Shown here: positions 10,176-20,951 of the stretch, piece by piece
How positions within the stretch are numbered: position 1 is the first letter of the stretch
How the letters are laid out: each line of letters begins with the position of its first letter
Assembly (NCBI RefSeq): GCF_047496725.1
Contig: NC_132978.1
Span: 6,191,501 to 6,255,500 of the forward strand
Length of the DNA stretch: 64,000 nucleotides
Reading direction: 5' to 3'
DNA from: Anoplolepis gracilipes
Lineage: Eukaryota; Arthropoda; Insecta; Hymenoptera; Formicidae
Notes under the pieces: model-generated
Database searches by the model: none
Told to the model about the DNA's origin: nothing
Seen by the model: the letters and a program-made list of their open reading frames with translations, nothing else
Made by a program: the position numbers and the translations under genes

Positions 10176-11295
10176 TTAATGATCTCGTAAAGTCTTTTCC
10201 AACGAGGTTGTAAACCTGGCTATGTAATTTTTTGTTAAGACTTTCATTTTTGGAAGGATTGGTTCTAGGTTATCATAGGAAGTAGAGAGTTGGTTGCGTT
10301 CTAATTTTTCTCTTACTTCTTTTAATTTGTTTTCTTGTTCAAACTTTCTTCTCTCCTGTAAATGTTCTATTTTTTCTTCTTCATTTATTTCTTCTAAAAT
10401 GGAGTTAGTTTCGTATCCCATTTGCAATTCAAAAGATGTATAACCGGTCATTCTGTTTTGAGTAGTATTGTATGCTAGCATTGCTTTTGGTAGTAGTAGA
10501 TCCCAAGGATTTTCAGGAGTGGAGTAATGTCTAAGATATTCTTTTAATATTGTGTGACTTCTTTCGTTTTTTCCATTTGATTGAGGGTGATATATGGAGG
10601 TAAGGGTTTGTTTTGTCGCTTCATTCTTCTACAAAATTCATTGCACTCTTGACTCATAAACTCCTTTGCCTTGTCTGTTAGGATTTCTTTTGGTTTTTCA
10701 AATATTCTAAGCCATGAACTCCAAAATGCTTTTATTATTGCAGCTGTTGATTTGTCAATTAATGCTTCGCAAATCATGTATCAAGTAAATAATCTTGAAT
10801 AACAAGGATGTATTGATTTCTTTGATCTGTTTACTGCAGAGGTCCTACAATGTCGAGCGACACCTTTTCACTAGATTTTGTTGGAATATCCACTCTTTGC
10901 TGTTTATATGGTTGTTTTTCTGTGTTTTTATTTCTTTGACAGGATTCGCAGTTTTCGATGAATTTTTTGACGTCTTGATAAATTCCTTTCCAAGTGTAGT
11001 CCTTTTGTATTTTTAATACTGTTTTTTCTATGCCAAAGTGTCCTCCAAGCTCTGAACTATGTGCTTCCTGAATTATTCTTTCTTTATTTGATGGTTCTGA
11101 TATATATATTGTTAGCTCCATTTCCGCTGCTATATCAGCAAATTCGATTTCGTGTTTCTTTTCTGTAATTACATTTATAATTTTGTCGTCTCCTATCAAA
11201 GAATTTATTATGTTCTGTTTGTAATTTCTTGTCTCGCCCGGATCTAGAAATATTATATCTTTCTTTATCAGTTCTGGTGGTCTCCATAAATACAT
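10176..11295 (-). pseudogene. pol: Integrase region of gypsy copy 2, broken
   Basis: The zinc-binding HHCC part is visible as HSSELGGHFGIEKTV followed by CESCQRNK. The catalytic core starts at SLDIVGPLQ (first Asp), continues as EILTDKAKEF (second Asp, where TDQG is usual) and reaches the NERSH-type Glu region near 10580 in another frame. AMLAYNTTQNRMTGYTSFEL then leads into the C-terminal part. Frame changes occur near 10800, 10560 and 10490. The enzyme would have joined element cDNA to host DNA; this copy cannot be made whole. Confidence 0.85.
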
Positions 11296-11438
11296 GATAG
11301 TAGGAGAACCTTTATTAGTTCCATGTTTAATTGTTGCTTGATTTTTTATCTTCCTTAATTTTTCTTTTTGTTTTGGGAATGCTTGACGTGTTTGTTCATC
11401 TCTCGAATTTTTCGAAGGTATTGATTCTACTTGTTCTT

Positions 11439-12700
11439 TTAGATAGGTAGTAAACTCGTAATATCGTCTTCCGAAACATCTCCATAAAATTTCAAGTATT
11501 CATCTAATTCTCTGTGAAAGTCTTCAATAGTATTTATATTCATTCTGGAAAGAGCATCAGCGTTAGTGTTGATTTTTCCTGGTTTGTAGATAATTTCGTA
11601 GTCATACTCTAACAGTTTTAGTCTCCATCGCATCAGTCGAGAGTTTGGATCTTTTACATTCATTAGCCATATTAATGGTCGATGATCTGTCACGATTGTA
11701 AATTTTCGTCCATAAAGATATTAGTGAAAGTGTCGTGTCGCCCATACAAATGCTAGTAGTTCCTTTTCTGTTGTTGTATACCGGGCTTCCGCCTTGTTTA
11801 ATGTTCTGGATGCATATGCTAATGATCGATCATCACCAATTCTTCCTTGGGAAAGCACGGCTCCTAGTACAGAATTGCTGGCGTCTGTGGTGAGTATAAA
11901 TGCCTCTTTCCAGTTAGGATATTGTAATACAGAGTCTTCAATTAGCATTTGTTTAAGTTTTGAAAAAGCGTCTTGTTCATTTGTCCATTTAAATGTTTGA
12001 TCTTTCTTTAATAGCTTATTTATTGGTTTTGTGATTTCACTAAATTTTGGTATGAATTTTCTATAATAAGAGCAAAGTCCTAAAAATTGTTTAATTTTTT
12101 TTCGTTCTTTGGTTTAGGATAATTTTTAATTTTATTGACTCGTTCTGGATTCGGTTTTATACCTTCAGCAGATATTGTGTCCGAGATAGGCTAATCCAGG
12201 TTTTAAATACTCGCATTTGTCAGGTTGAAGTTTTAGGCCGCATTGTTTTAAACGTTCAAATAGTACTTTTAAGTTTTTATTATGTTCTTCAATTGTATGT
12301 CCGTATACTATTATATCATCGATGTAGACGAAACAGTTATTTCCGATCAAACCTTTTAGTCCTTTATTCATCATCCTTTGAAAGATAGGTGGCGCGTTTC
12401 TTAACCCGAATGGCCATCCTGAGTAGAAAACGCAGTCTTTTTAATGTCCTCTTGTTTCATACCGATCTGGTGAAACCCGGATGTTAATTCAAATGCGCTA
12501 AAATAACGAGCGTTCCCGAGTTTATCAATTATTTCATCAATATTAGGTAGTGGGTAATTATCTTGAATGGTTTTATCATTTAGTTTCCGATAATCTATTA
12601 CTAATCTCCACTTTCTTTTTCCTGAAGTATCTTTTTTGGAACTATCCAAAGCGGTGAGTTATAAGGTGAATCGCTATCACGAATTATTCCTTTAGCAAGC
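11439..12700 (-). pseudogene. pol: Reverse transcriptase and RNase H region of gypsy copy 2, broken
   Basis: RT motifs in order: WRLVIDYRKLNDKTIQDNYP, then FSAFELTSGFHQIG, then FVYIDDIIVYG with an intact YXDD box near 12320, then LGHNI. The RNase H part follows with LTTDASNSVLGAVLSQG, ATRHFH and MTDHRPLIWLMN. Several small indels separate these pieces (near 12400, 12160, 11990 and 11715). The order RT, RNase H, integrase is that of Ty3/gypsy, not copia. Confidence 0.88.
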
Positions 12701-13260
12701 ATCTCTTTTATTTGTCGTTTAATCTCTTCTTGATGAATTGGTGGATATCTGTACTGTTTGGTTTGTATTGGTATTTCATCGGTTGTTTTTATTTCATGTA
12801 TAGGGGATAAAGGAAGTGGATCGTTAGGAAGAGTGAATATGTCGTGATACGATAAAATTATATCTTCAATTTCTTTACGTGATTCATTTATGTGATTAAG
12901 CCTAATATTATTCTTTAATAATTTTAATCTCTGTAAATCAATCTCGCATTTGTTTAATGTAAAAGCAAGTGATTCATCGTACGGTATTATTTCGGATATT
13001 TTATTTGTTAAATGATATGGAAGAATTGGATTGTTTTCTTGGTTAAGCCTAGTGATAGCCCCAATATCATTGTCAAATATAACTAATACAGATTTTTGAT
13101 TTTTACTTGATTCATATTTTACTTTCTTTAATATATTGCCTAATTTAAAGCAATTATTTGTTAGTTCAAATTTATGCGCGTATAATAAATCTGTTCCTAA
13201 AATGCCGTCGACATCTTTTATAAAATTGTCTTCTACTACCTGTATTTTATGTAGTTTATT

Positions 13261-13464
13261 TTAAAATTTTGTGTTTACTGAATAAAGGCTATTACATACG
13301 GTTTGATTTATGTTTACTATTTCTATTCCTTTATCTCGCGTTACATTTTTATTCTTAAGTTTACTTTCAGATATCATTGTTATTTCACTACCTGTATCTA
13401 TCAGAAATTTTGCCTCGTCGAATGGATTAATTTTTAGTCGTACGACAGGTCTCATTCTGACCAA
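13261..13464 (-). pseudogene. pro: Aspartic protease region of gypsy copy 2
   Basis: AKFLIDTGSEITMISES shows the DTG active-site triad of retroviral aspartic proteases, which cleave Gag and Pol. It follows gag directly. The stretch 12700-13260 between protease and RT is poorly open in all frames. Confidence 0.75.
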
Positions 13465-13499
13465 TTTTCTTCCAGGAGGGGCTTCGGTAACGTTGTTGA

Positions 13500-14590
13500 T
13501 CCTTCCCCTTTCTCTTGAATCACCGTAGTTGTTGGCAGGTGGGTTGATTGTTTTATGGTCTCGGTGAAAATCCTTCTTCTCTTGATGATACTTCTTTGTG
13601 CGGCAGTCTTCCTCAACGTGTCCGTTCCGTTTACAGTAATTGCAGAACCTTACTTTTGGTTTTACATCTCATTTATCCCTTTTGAAGTCTTTATTATCAT
13701 TCCTGTCAAACATTCGGCTGTATCTAGTTTCTAAATCAAACATTCTGGCTGCTTCGAAAGTGCTCTGTAAATCGGTCGTTCTTTGTCCAAGTAAGAATAT
13801 TGATATATCCCTTCTGGCGTTACGTTTAAATGCTCTCACAGATTCTTCAGTAGCTAGTATTTCTCTTGTTTCGATCATCGAGGGATTATTGTTAGTATTA
13901 ATAGCAGTTATCACTTCATCATGAATTTTTGAAAATCGTTCTATAAATTCATCCACACTTTCGTTTGGCTTCTGTTTGCATAGATGTCTTTTTGTAGCTA
14001 AAGCAGAGACATCTATTGTTTTACCATATAGAAATCGTACCTTTTCAATTAGTTTGTCCAACGAAAGAATAGTGTCCGCTTTGATGGCTGTTGCTGCTTT
14101 GCCTTTTAATTTTTGTGATAGTATAGCCAGCAGTAAATATTGATGCTGATGTTCAACTAGTATCGTTTAAACACGCATGATAATAAATTGTTCCGCATTT
14201 TGTCCGTCAAACTCTGGTATCATGGGGATGCACTTTTCATATTTCTCAATTCGGTCAATTGATGCCGTTTCTGTTAAATCTTCTTCTGGGAGTCTTGGAT
14301 ACAGATTTTGAGGTGTATGATAGCTGGTCTTCCTTCTATTCGCGCTTCAAGTTGTTCGATTTTCTCTCCTAATTTTATCATTTTATCCATCATAACATTC
14401 ACTGTTGTTGTTATTTCATTAGGAGCGCTTAGTTGACGTATTGGTGATTGAGTTCGCGACATGTTATTAGGTGCTGTCACGTAGTCTTGTACCAGAATTG
14501 AATTTAATGAAGATTCTGTTAGACTTACGTTGGTTCGAGTTTCTCTCCAATGCCACTGTGGATCCAGGTTGTCTGATTGGTCCTTCACCT
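13500..14590 (-). pseudogene. gag: gag gene of gypsy copy 2, broken
   Basis: Two open pieces are visible. The N-terminal one (14588-14274) includes a coiled-coil-like MMDKMIKLGEKIEQLEARI. The second (14061-13669) includes the capsid-like KPNESVDEFIERFSKIHDEV. A CCHC zinc knuckle (FCNYCKRNGHVEEDC) follows at about 13645-13598, after an in-frame stop near 13668. Frame changes occur near 14270 and 14160. The product would package element RNA. Confidence 0.75.
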
Positions 14591-14760
14591 GCGTCAGTTT
14601 TGCCTAAGCCTTACGGTTACGCGGATCCCAGATTAACTGTCACCAAAAACTGTGAACTGTGTGTAGAGTGCTTCGGAATTCAGTTAAGATTTTGTAGAAT
14701 GCACTGCACTTCACAATTTACTTTTCTTATATGAGTTCAATACGAGACACAGTTTAGTAT

Positions 14761-14778
14761 CCCGCACCGCTGCCACCA
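14761..14778 (-). other. Primer-binding site of gypsy copy 2
   Basis: The minus strand reads TGGTGGCAGCGGTGCGGG, five bases inside the 5' LTR. Most of it is complementary to the 3' end of eukaryotic tRNA-Leu (CGCTGCCACCA), with one inserted C relative to the copy at 20525. The tRNA assignment is from general knowledge of tRNA-Leu ends. Confidence 0.65.
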
Positions 14779-14783
14779 ATTTA

Positions 14784-15061
14784 TGTTGTGGACATTAGAA
14801 TAAGAATCTCTTTTAAAAAATCATTTATTTTATCAGAATTATTCACTATAATAAAAATTATTTACTATGATAAAAATTACTAGTTACGATTAATGCTACT
14901 TGGCCCGTTGCCTCAGCGAGAATGAATGCTCGCCCTGCTTTGTCCGTTCATCGCAAGAATTGTCTTATCGCTTTTGCTTTGTCTGTCGATCGAAAGAATT
15001 TCCTTATCGCTATAGTGTCACTCGCTGTGAACCACCTTATGCCTATACGACATGCACGACA
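14784..15061 (-). repeat. 5' LTR of gypsy copy 2
   Basis: Partner of 7875-8154, 278 bp. Minus strand reads TGTCGTGCATGTCGTATAGG at its start and ends GTCCACAACA, so it has the usual TG...CA borders. Confidence 0.9.
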
Positions 15062-15065
15062 TAAC

Positions 15066-15638
15066 TAGATTTATTTAATATAAAAGTTTTGCAATTTGCA
15101 CGTATAAAATAAGATACGTTCCGGGTTGGAAATGCATAAAAGAATATATCTAAACTTTTAGAAATGAATTTGAAGTCTAGTAAAAAGATTTTGGTAATTG
15201 AACACTTTCGTGCATATGTATCATACGAGATCGAGGATAAATGGATAAAAAAGAGCAATAGATTAGTGCACCAGCAGATTGACCAGTGTCGCGATAGTGA
15301 GAGCTATAATCTGTTTCTATGACAAGGAAAAACAATAGTACTATCCTTGTCTGTTTTATGCGTGGAGAATAATATTTATGCACGTTCTAATATTATTACA
15401 TTTTCTCGTATCTTTTTTCTCTTACAATACGATCATTCGATCTCTTTCTAATCACTTGCTATATCGCCCTCTTGCTTTCTCACAAAGTTACTAGCTTTTA
15501 AATTATTTCGCAAGGAAATGAATAAAAATATTGCAAATATGAGCTTGTCAAACAGTAACAAAGTAATATAATAAGCAAAGCATTAGAAAAAGACAGAATT
15601 AGCTAACGTTCCTAAGAGAAAAAAGATACAATATTATA
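15066..15638. other. Unassigned AT-rich stretch
   Basis: No gene or clear repeat. Short frames here have no supporting motif. Confidence 0.4.
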
Positions 15639-17220
15639 CAGGGTGTTCCCGGGTTAAATGGCCAAACTTAAAATATGAATTTGGGACCTCAAAACAAACA
15701 AAAATTTCCTCTGGAAGTTTGCTCGCAAAAGCTTCGTTCAAGAGATATCGACTTGTTAAGTTACAGAACTATAGGAATGAATAATACCGAAATAATCTAA
15801 GTTTATCTCTTTTATTACTTCTTTTATTGCTTTACAGTAATCAAAATTTATAATTATTAAATATTTTGTTCAAAATGATAGCCTCCAGCTCGGAGATAAG
15901 CATTGCACCTATCGATCACAGAACGAGTGGATGACTGACATTTTACATCTGTAATTTCTTCGCACGCTTGTACTACTCTCCGTTGTAATGATTAAAGGTC
16001 ATTACTAGGCACTTCATATAATTTTTATAATTTTTGCTTGAGAGTACCCCATACAAAAAAACCTAAAGGCGTTAAATCCGGTGAACGCAGAGGCCAAGCT
16101 ACAGGTCCAGTACGACCGATCCATTTTCCAGGAAAATGACATTAAGCCATTGTCGAGGACCTCTACCATAATGAGCAAGACATCCATCCAATTGAAACCA
16201 GAAGTTTCTTCTCAAATTCAAAGGAATATTTTCCAAAAGGTCATCCATTTGAGTATTCAAAAATTCGAGAAAATTGCATTCAAATGAACTGGTAGAAAAT
16301 GGGGTCCAATTAAAGTATTATTAATTATTCCTAACCACACATTACACTGAAAACTGTTAGAAATGTTGTTCACGGATTGCTCGAGGATTTTCATGTGACC
16401 AAATATGACTACTTCTTTGATTGAGAATACCTTGTCTGGTAAATGTAATCTCATCTATTCACAAAATCGTTTGCCAAAATTGTGGATCATTATTTGTTTG
16501 GTTTAAAAACCAATCGCAAAATGCTCTCCTGCGTAGTATATCAACCGGTAATAAATGTTGGACACGTTGAATATGGAATGGATGACGTCCATAAGTTGAG
16601 AGTGTCTTCCATGTAACTGTAGGTGAAATTTCTAATTCAGAACCAGATCTTCAGACACTTGTTGATGGATTTTGGTCGAAATGCTGTAATATGATGGCTG
16701 TTCTTCTTTCATTCTGCAGCGGTGTAAAAACTCCATGAGCTCTGGGCTCCATTGTAAATGATCCAGTTTCTTTCAGTCGTTGAAATGTTAAAAAGAATAC
16801 ATGCTTATTTGACAATTTTCTGTTTGGAAATCGCGCAGCGAATTCACGGCGTTAGTATTTCCATCACAAAACCCATATAAATATACCATATTAGCATATT
16901 CATTATTAGAATATGTACGACACATATTACTTGTATTACTTTACTCCACGAAAGTATTCAATGAACTAACAATTATTTGGTACACTGCGCGAAATCGATT
17001 CTATTTGTAAAAAACAGAAGGCTATGAATGACCTTCAATCTTCAAAACAAAGACAAAACAGAAATATTTCAATATTATTCATTCCTATAGTTCTGTAACT
17101 TAACAAGTCGATATCTCCTGAACGAAGCTTTTACGAGCAAACTTCCAGAGGAAATTTTTGTTTGTTTTGAGGTCCCAAATTCATATTTTAAGTTTGGCCA
17201 TTTAACCCGGGAACATCCTG
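15639..17220 (-). mobile_element. Tc1/mariner-type transposon copy with long inverted ends
   Basis: CAGGGTGTTCCCGGGTTAAA at 15639 pairs with TTTAACCCGGGAACATCCTG ending at 17220, with TA outside. The inverted ends are about 150 bp, through CAAGTCGATATCTC, which is long for this superfamily. The minus strand between about 16850 and 15870 encodes a decayed transposase. WIDEITFTRQGILNQRS, WLGIINNTLIGPHFLP and WFQLDGCLAHY are recognisable in different frames; they correspond to the first catalytic Asp area and the second Asp (DG.PAHY) of mariner enzymes. Many stops and shifts make it inactive. Confidence 0.85.
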
Positions 17221-18012
17221 TATACAGAGTGAGCCATTTTAATCGATCCAGTCGAATATCTCGAAAACTAAGCTCGGGAGAGAAAAATGTTTCAGGCAAA
17301 AGTTGTTTGGTTTCGAGGAGGCCATAAGATGGTACCATTGGTCTGACCTTGAAGAGTCATTGGTAGGTCACGTGAAGGTCACCTCAATTTTTTTTAATGG
17401 AACACCCTATATATTATTGCATATTCTTGTAACTGACGTCGAGAACTTTCCAAAACACTATAATAAAATGTTTTTTTTGGGTATTTTTCGAATTATAAGG
17501 CTTCAAAGTTGCAATATTTTGACATAAAATACAAGATATCTCGTAAAATATTCATTTTTCGATTATCTTATTTTAATACCTTATAGCCCATAATAATAAT
17601 AATCATAAAGAAAATACATGGTTGTTTCTTTAAAAAAATCGAAAAGTGAATATTTTACGAGATATCTTGTATTTTATGTTAAAATATTACAACTTTGAAG
17701 CCTTATAATTCGAAAAATACCCAAAAAAAACATTTTATTATAGTGTTTTGGAAAGTTCTCGACGTCAGTTACAAGAATATGCAATAATATATAGGGTGTT
17801 CCATTAAAAAAAATTGAGGTGACCTTCACGTGACCTACCAATGACTCTTCAAGGTCAGACCAATGGTACCATCTTATGGCCTCCTCGAAACCAAACAACT
17901 TTTGCCTGAAACATTTTTCTCTCCCGAGCTTAGTTTTCGAGATATTCGACTGGATCGATTAAAATGGCTCACTCTGTATACAGGATGTTCCCGGGTTAAA
18001 TGGCCAAACTTA
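17189..18012. repeat. Nearly perfect 0.8-kb palindrome (family F, copy 1)
   Basis: Bases 17189-17566 are the reverse complement of about 17636-18012 with only a few mismatches (one is TTGCAATATTTTGACAT against TTGTAATATTTTAACAT), around a loop of about 70 bp. Both arms include the outermost 30 bases of the neighbouring mariner end (GGCCATTTAACCCGGGAAC) and then the element end CAGAGTGAGCCATTTTAATC. The two arms therefore translate to identical 74-residue frames in opposite directions, which is a consequence of the palindrome and not two genes. Confidence 0.9.
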
Positions 18013-18334
18013 TCTTGTATTTTATGTTAAAATATTACAACTTTGAAGCGTTATAACACGAAAAGTATTTAATGAAAAAATATTTTATTATAGTGTTTTG
18101 GAAAGCTCTCGAGATAAGCTACAAGAATATGTAATAAAAAATAGTAAGTTCCATTTAAGAAATTAAAGATGATCTCTTTACGTGACCTTCAAACGACTAT
18201 CCAAGCTCAAACCAATGGCATCATCTTATGTCCCCCTAAAAACCATACAACTTTTGTCTGAAACATTTTTTCGAATTTTCATTATTTTCTGAAATATTTG
18301 CCTGGGGAAATTAAAATAAAACACTCTGTATAAT
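18013..18334. repeat. Diverged half copy of family F
   Basis: Starts abruptly at TCTTGTATTTTATGTTAAAA and follows the right arm of the palindrome with many differences to an end AAAACACTCTGTATA. Only one arm is present. Confidence 0.75.
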
Positions 18335-18870
18335 ACCGATATGTAAATACACTTATTTTTCATATATAAATTACAGAAATTTTGTATTTCCAAATATTCG
18401 TTCTACAAGCCAATAACAAAATTGTAATTAAACAAATTTTGTTTCTTTTTTGCATCAAGTCTTGTTTTCATAACTTTATTATGTATACTTTAATTGTGGA
18501 AAAGAATTTGTCAATCCGAATAATTAAACTATGTGATTTTTCCTTTGGAAATATGTGTATATTTCGTCGGTATTACAGGATTTTACGATCCCCTTAAGAG
18601 GTTCCTAAAAGTCTTTTTTACCGACAGAAAGTGATATTAATTATTTTGTGCACAAATATTTTTGTTGGCTAAACAAATAAAAAATCCTTTTCTGCAATTA
18701 AAGTACTTATAGTAATGAAAACTAAATTCTATATTTGCAGGCAAAAAAATGTAAAAAATGAAAAAGTCCCAAGCTCATTGTGTCAACATCTGTTTAATAT
18801 AAAAATTCTGCAGTTACTTCGCGCAAAAGATATAGCGCTTAGTCTTGGTACAATATCAAAGAACATCAGT
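18335..18870. other. Unassigned AT-rich stretch
   Basis: Nothing recognised. Short frames at 18382-18597 lack any motif. Confidence 0.35.
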
Positions 18871-18872
18871 GA

Positions 18873-19440
18873 ACTTGTGGAAATGAGCTTACAAGGGAAC
18901 GATCGGAAGTGTCCCTCACAGATTTTAATGAACTTTAAATATGTTGTAGAGCATATAAAAATATTAGACTCGCCCCTAAACGTTGAGATACGCCGTTAAA
19001 AAAATATAGACATATTTTTTTAACGGCGTATCTCAACGTTTAGGGGTTGAAACAATCCTTCGAAAAATAATAAATTTTTCGTTCTTAGCGAATATCTTTA
19101 AAAATATTAGATATATAGAAAAATGTTTTATACAAAAGTTTTGTGGTATTTTGTACTCTTTACAATAGTGTTATTATATTTTTTAAAAATGTCAAATTTT
19201 CTAATAACTTACCACCTCCACCCCTTATTTTGCAAAATTATAAAAAAGAACAAAAATTAAAGAATATCAAAAACCAAATCCATGTATAATAATATATGGA
19301 TTCCACGAATCAATTTTGAGAAAACAAGATAACTTCATGCTATAGGCGCTACGCTATAAATTGTTGCGTTCTTTCTTTAGTTGTGGCACATTCAATAACT
19401 ACCTCTTGTGCATATATTTGTCTTGTGCGTATTGGAACAT
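18873..19440. repeat. Family G repeat, left copy
   Basis: Matches 29246-29800 in reverse complement: AACGATCGGAAGTGTCCCTC, ATGTTGTAGAGCATA, AGGGGTTGAA, TTGTTGCGTTCTTTCTTTAG and CATATATTTGTCTTGTG occur in the same order. An extra exact palindrome of about 37-bp arms (CCCCTAAACGTTGAGATACG at 18973 and its complement ending 19047) is present only in this copy and looks like a local inverted duplication. The outer CAGGGTGTTCG end found at 29246 is missing here. Confidence 0.75.
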
Positions 19441-19594
19441 AAAAATGGATTAATCTTAATAACATAACACGCAACATATTACATGAAATAAAGCATAAAT
19501 GCAGTAACGAAAGTAACATATGTAGGTATGTTTACGTATTGCAAGAATTAAAATAGTGCTGTGATGCATAAAATAAAAATAGAGATTATTTTAC

Positions 19595-19741
19595 CTCTGC
19601 AGGCACAAGCGTGCATATACTGTTTTTAGCAATAAAATCACATTTAAAAGTAGTATCATCTGAGGTCATATTTGCGGAAATCAACTCAATTAATATTGAA
19701 GATAGTGCAAAGAAAAATAGTTGATTATATGATTTTTGCAT
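19595..19741 (-). CDS. Candidate first coding exon of a small secreted peptide
   Basis: Minus-strand ATG at 19741 opens 49 codons that begin with a short polar stretch and a signal-peptide-like core (LFFFALSSILIELISA). A short polar region with two cysteines (FKCDFIAKNSICTLVP) follows, then a possible donor (GAG then GTAAAA). No second exon is identified further along the minus strand, and I do not recognise a family. It could be a chance frame in AT-rich DNA. Its upstream side is cut by the gypsy insertion at 19787, 45 bp away. Confidence 0.25.
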
Positions 19742-19786
19742 GATAAATGTATTTGCTCGTGTCGTGTGCAAAATATACAAATATGT

Positions 19787-20522
19787 TGTTATAGCCCGAG
19801 ACTATAACTAATTAATATTATAAAGATACAAATAAATATTATATATTGATAAAGCATAATCGTTAAAACAGCGATTGCGAAATGCCAACGAAATAAGCAT
19901 TGCGATATCCGCATACCGCGATTAGGCGCATTGATCGCGCATGCCGCTGACATAGCGAGCCACGCGCGAAACTGGAGACAAAGCCGGAACACCGTGGCGA
20001 ACGTTGCGAAAGAGTGCAAACCTGGAAGTCCGACCCTTGGACTCGCTGCGCTTGCACTCAGCGCGAGTTGAGCAACCCGACCGAATTTTAAGACGGTCGC
20101 CCAACAGTATAAAAAACCCACCCGCGCTCGGACGCGCGGGAAGTCACAAAGTGAACTAGTAATAATCATAACTGCAACGAGCAGTCGCTTAAACCCACCA
20201 AGTGTAATCGAGCAGTGATAAGACCGAAGTACTACCTAAGTGCCGAGATCGCTAATGCACGGGGACACGCGCCTAGCGGCAGCGCCCGACGCCGCCACGC
20301 TCCTCGAATTATCTCCTGGCCGAACGAGCTCGGCCTACCCTACAACTGCTAATCGAAGGAGAAGGAACCTCTGTAAAAACAACTATATTTGGATAAAAAT
20401 ATACTGTACTCTTTAACTACTACAAAGATTCTACGTTATTGAAAAAAACGAAGCCTCCCTGCGCCATGAATCCTGCTATCCTCCACGGATCCCGAACCCA
20501 GTGCCGTACCCGCGGCACAACA
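19787..20522 (+). repeat. 5' LTR of gypsy copy 1
   Basis: Starts TGTTATAGCCCGAGACTATA and ends CCCGCGGCACAACA. It contains a TATA-like GTATAAAAAACCC at 20108 followed by a GC-rich start region. Matches the 3' LTR at 28164 along its length, with scattered substitutions and small indels. Confidence 0.92.
20108..20120 (+). promoter_or_regulatory. TATA-like box of gypsy copy 1 LTR
   Basis: GTATAAAAAACCC, repeated at the same place in the 3' LTR near 28479. Probable promoter of the genomic RNA. Confidence 0.5.
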
Positions 20523-20524
20523 AC

Positions 20525-20542
20525 TGGTGGCAGCGGTGGGAT
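20525..20542 (+). other. Primer-binding site of gypsy copy 1
   Basis: TGGTGGCAGCGGTGGGAT starts two bases after the LTR. It is complementary to the 3' end expected of eukaryotic tRNA-Leu (ATCCCACCGCTGCCACCA). The assignment rests on my memory of tRNA-Leu ends. Confidence 0.7.
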
Positions 20543-20892
20543 CCGCATACAGCAGCAACAAGAGCCGTCCAAAGGCAGTTGAAGTCCTGTAACAATTTTA
20601 AGAAAATTAAAACAGGCACGTCGGGCTAATAAATTAAAGCCGACGGACAAAACCCAAGCAAGGCAATAGAAAAGAGCGTGCACAAAGCCGTAAAGTCCGA
20701 AAATCGCGCACCATCATACTTCGAGACAGTGAGTGAGTGATCGTGAAATTGGAGAAAGGACGCGAGCCAAGCAGCCCGACCTATGACAACTTCACGGACA
20801 ACGCATCACCACTGGACAGCGACCGCCAGCCGTACTAGCCGCCGAGCACAGACGCAAGCGTCAGCGAAATCCGAGCGGAAGAGCGAGCGACC

Positions 20893-20918
20893 ATGCTAGC
20901 GATAGTATTAATGTAAGT
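20893..20918 (+). promoter_or_regulatory. Leader ATG with splice donor, probably for env mRNA
   Basis: An ATG at 20893 is followed by hydrophobic codons and, after 20 bases, by GTAAGT (20913-20918), a consensus donor. A matching acceptor (ACATTACAG) ends at 26287, where the Env reading frame begins without a signal peptide of its own. Spliced subgenomic env mRNA is established for insect errantiviruses; its use here is inferred. Confidence 0.55.
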
Positions 20919-20951
20919 CAAACCATTGTACTAAATATATAATTCGCGTGA

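Larger units (their letters stand above)
7875..15061 (-). mobile_element. Ty3/gypsy LTR element with env (gypsy copy 2)
   Basis: Full-length element read on the minus strand: two LTRs of about 280 bp, a primer-binding site, gag with a zinc knuckle, protease, RT/RNase H, integrase and an env-type gene, in that order. It is flanked by TAAC on both sides (7871-7874 and 15062-15065), a 4-bp target duplication. The env gene and the order place it with insect endogenous retroviruses (errantivirus-like). The two LTRs differ at only a handful of sites, so insertion seems fairly recent, yet all coding regions carry stops or frameshifts. Confidence 0.9.

Noticed and set aside
17303..17898. Two identical 74-residue proteins in opposite orientation
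   Set aside because: They are the two arms of one palindrome; the sequence matches non-coding copies elsewhere.
19863..20169. Overlapping minus-strand frames in the gypsy LTR
   Set aside because: LTR sequence; the same frames occur in the 3' LTR with shifts, as expected for non-coding GC-rich DNA.
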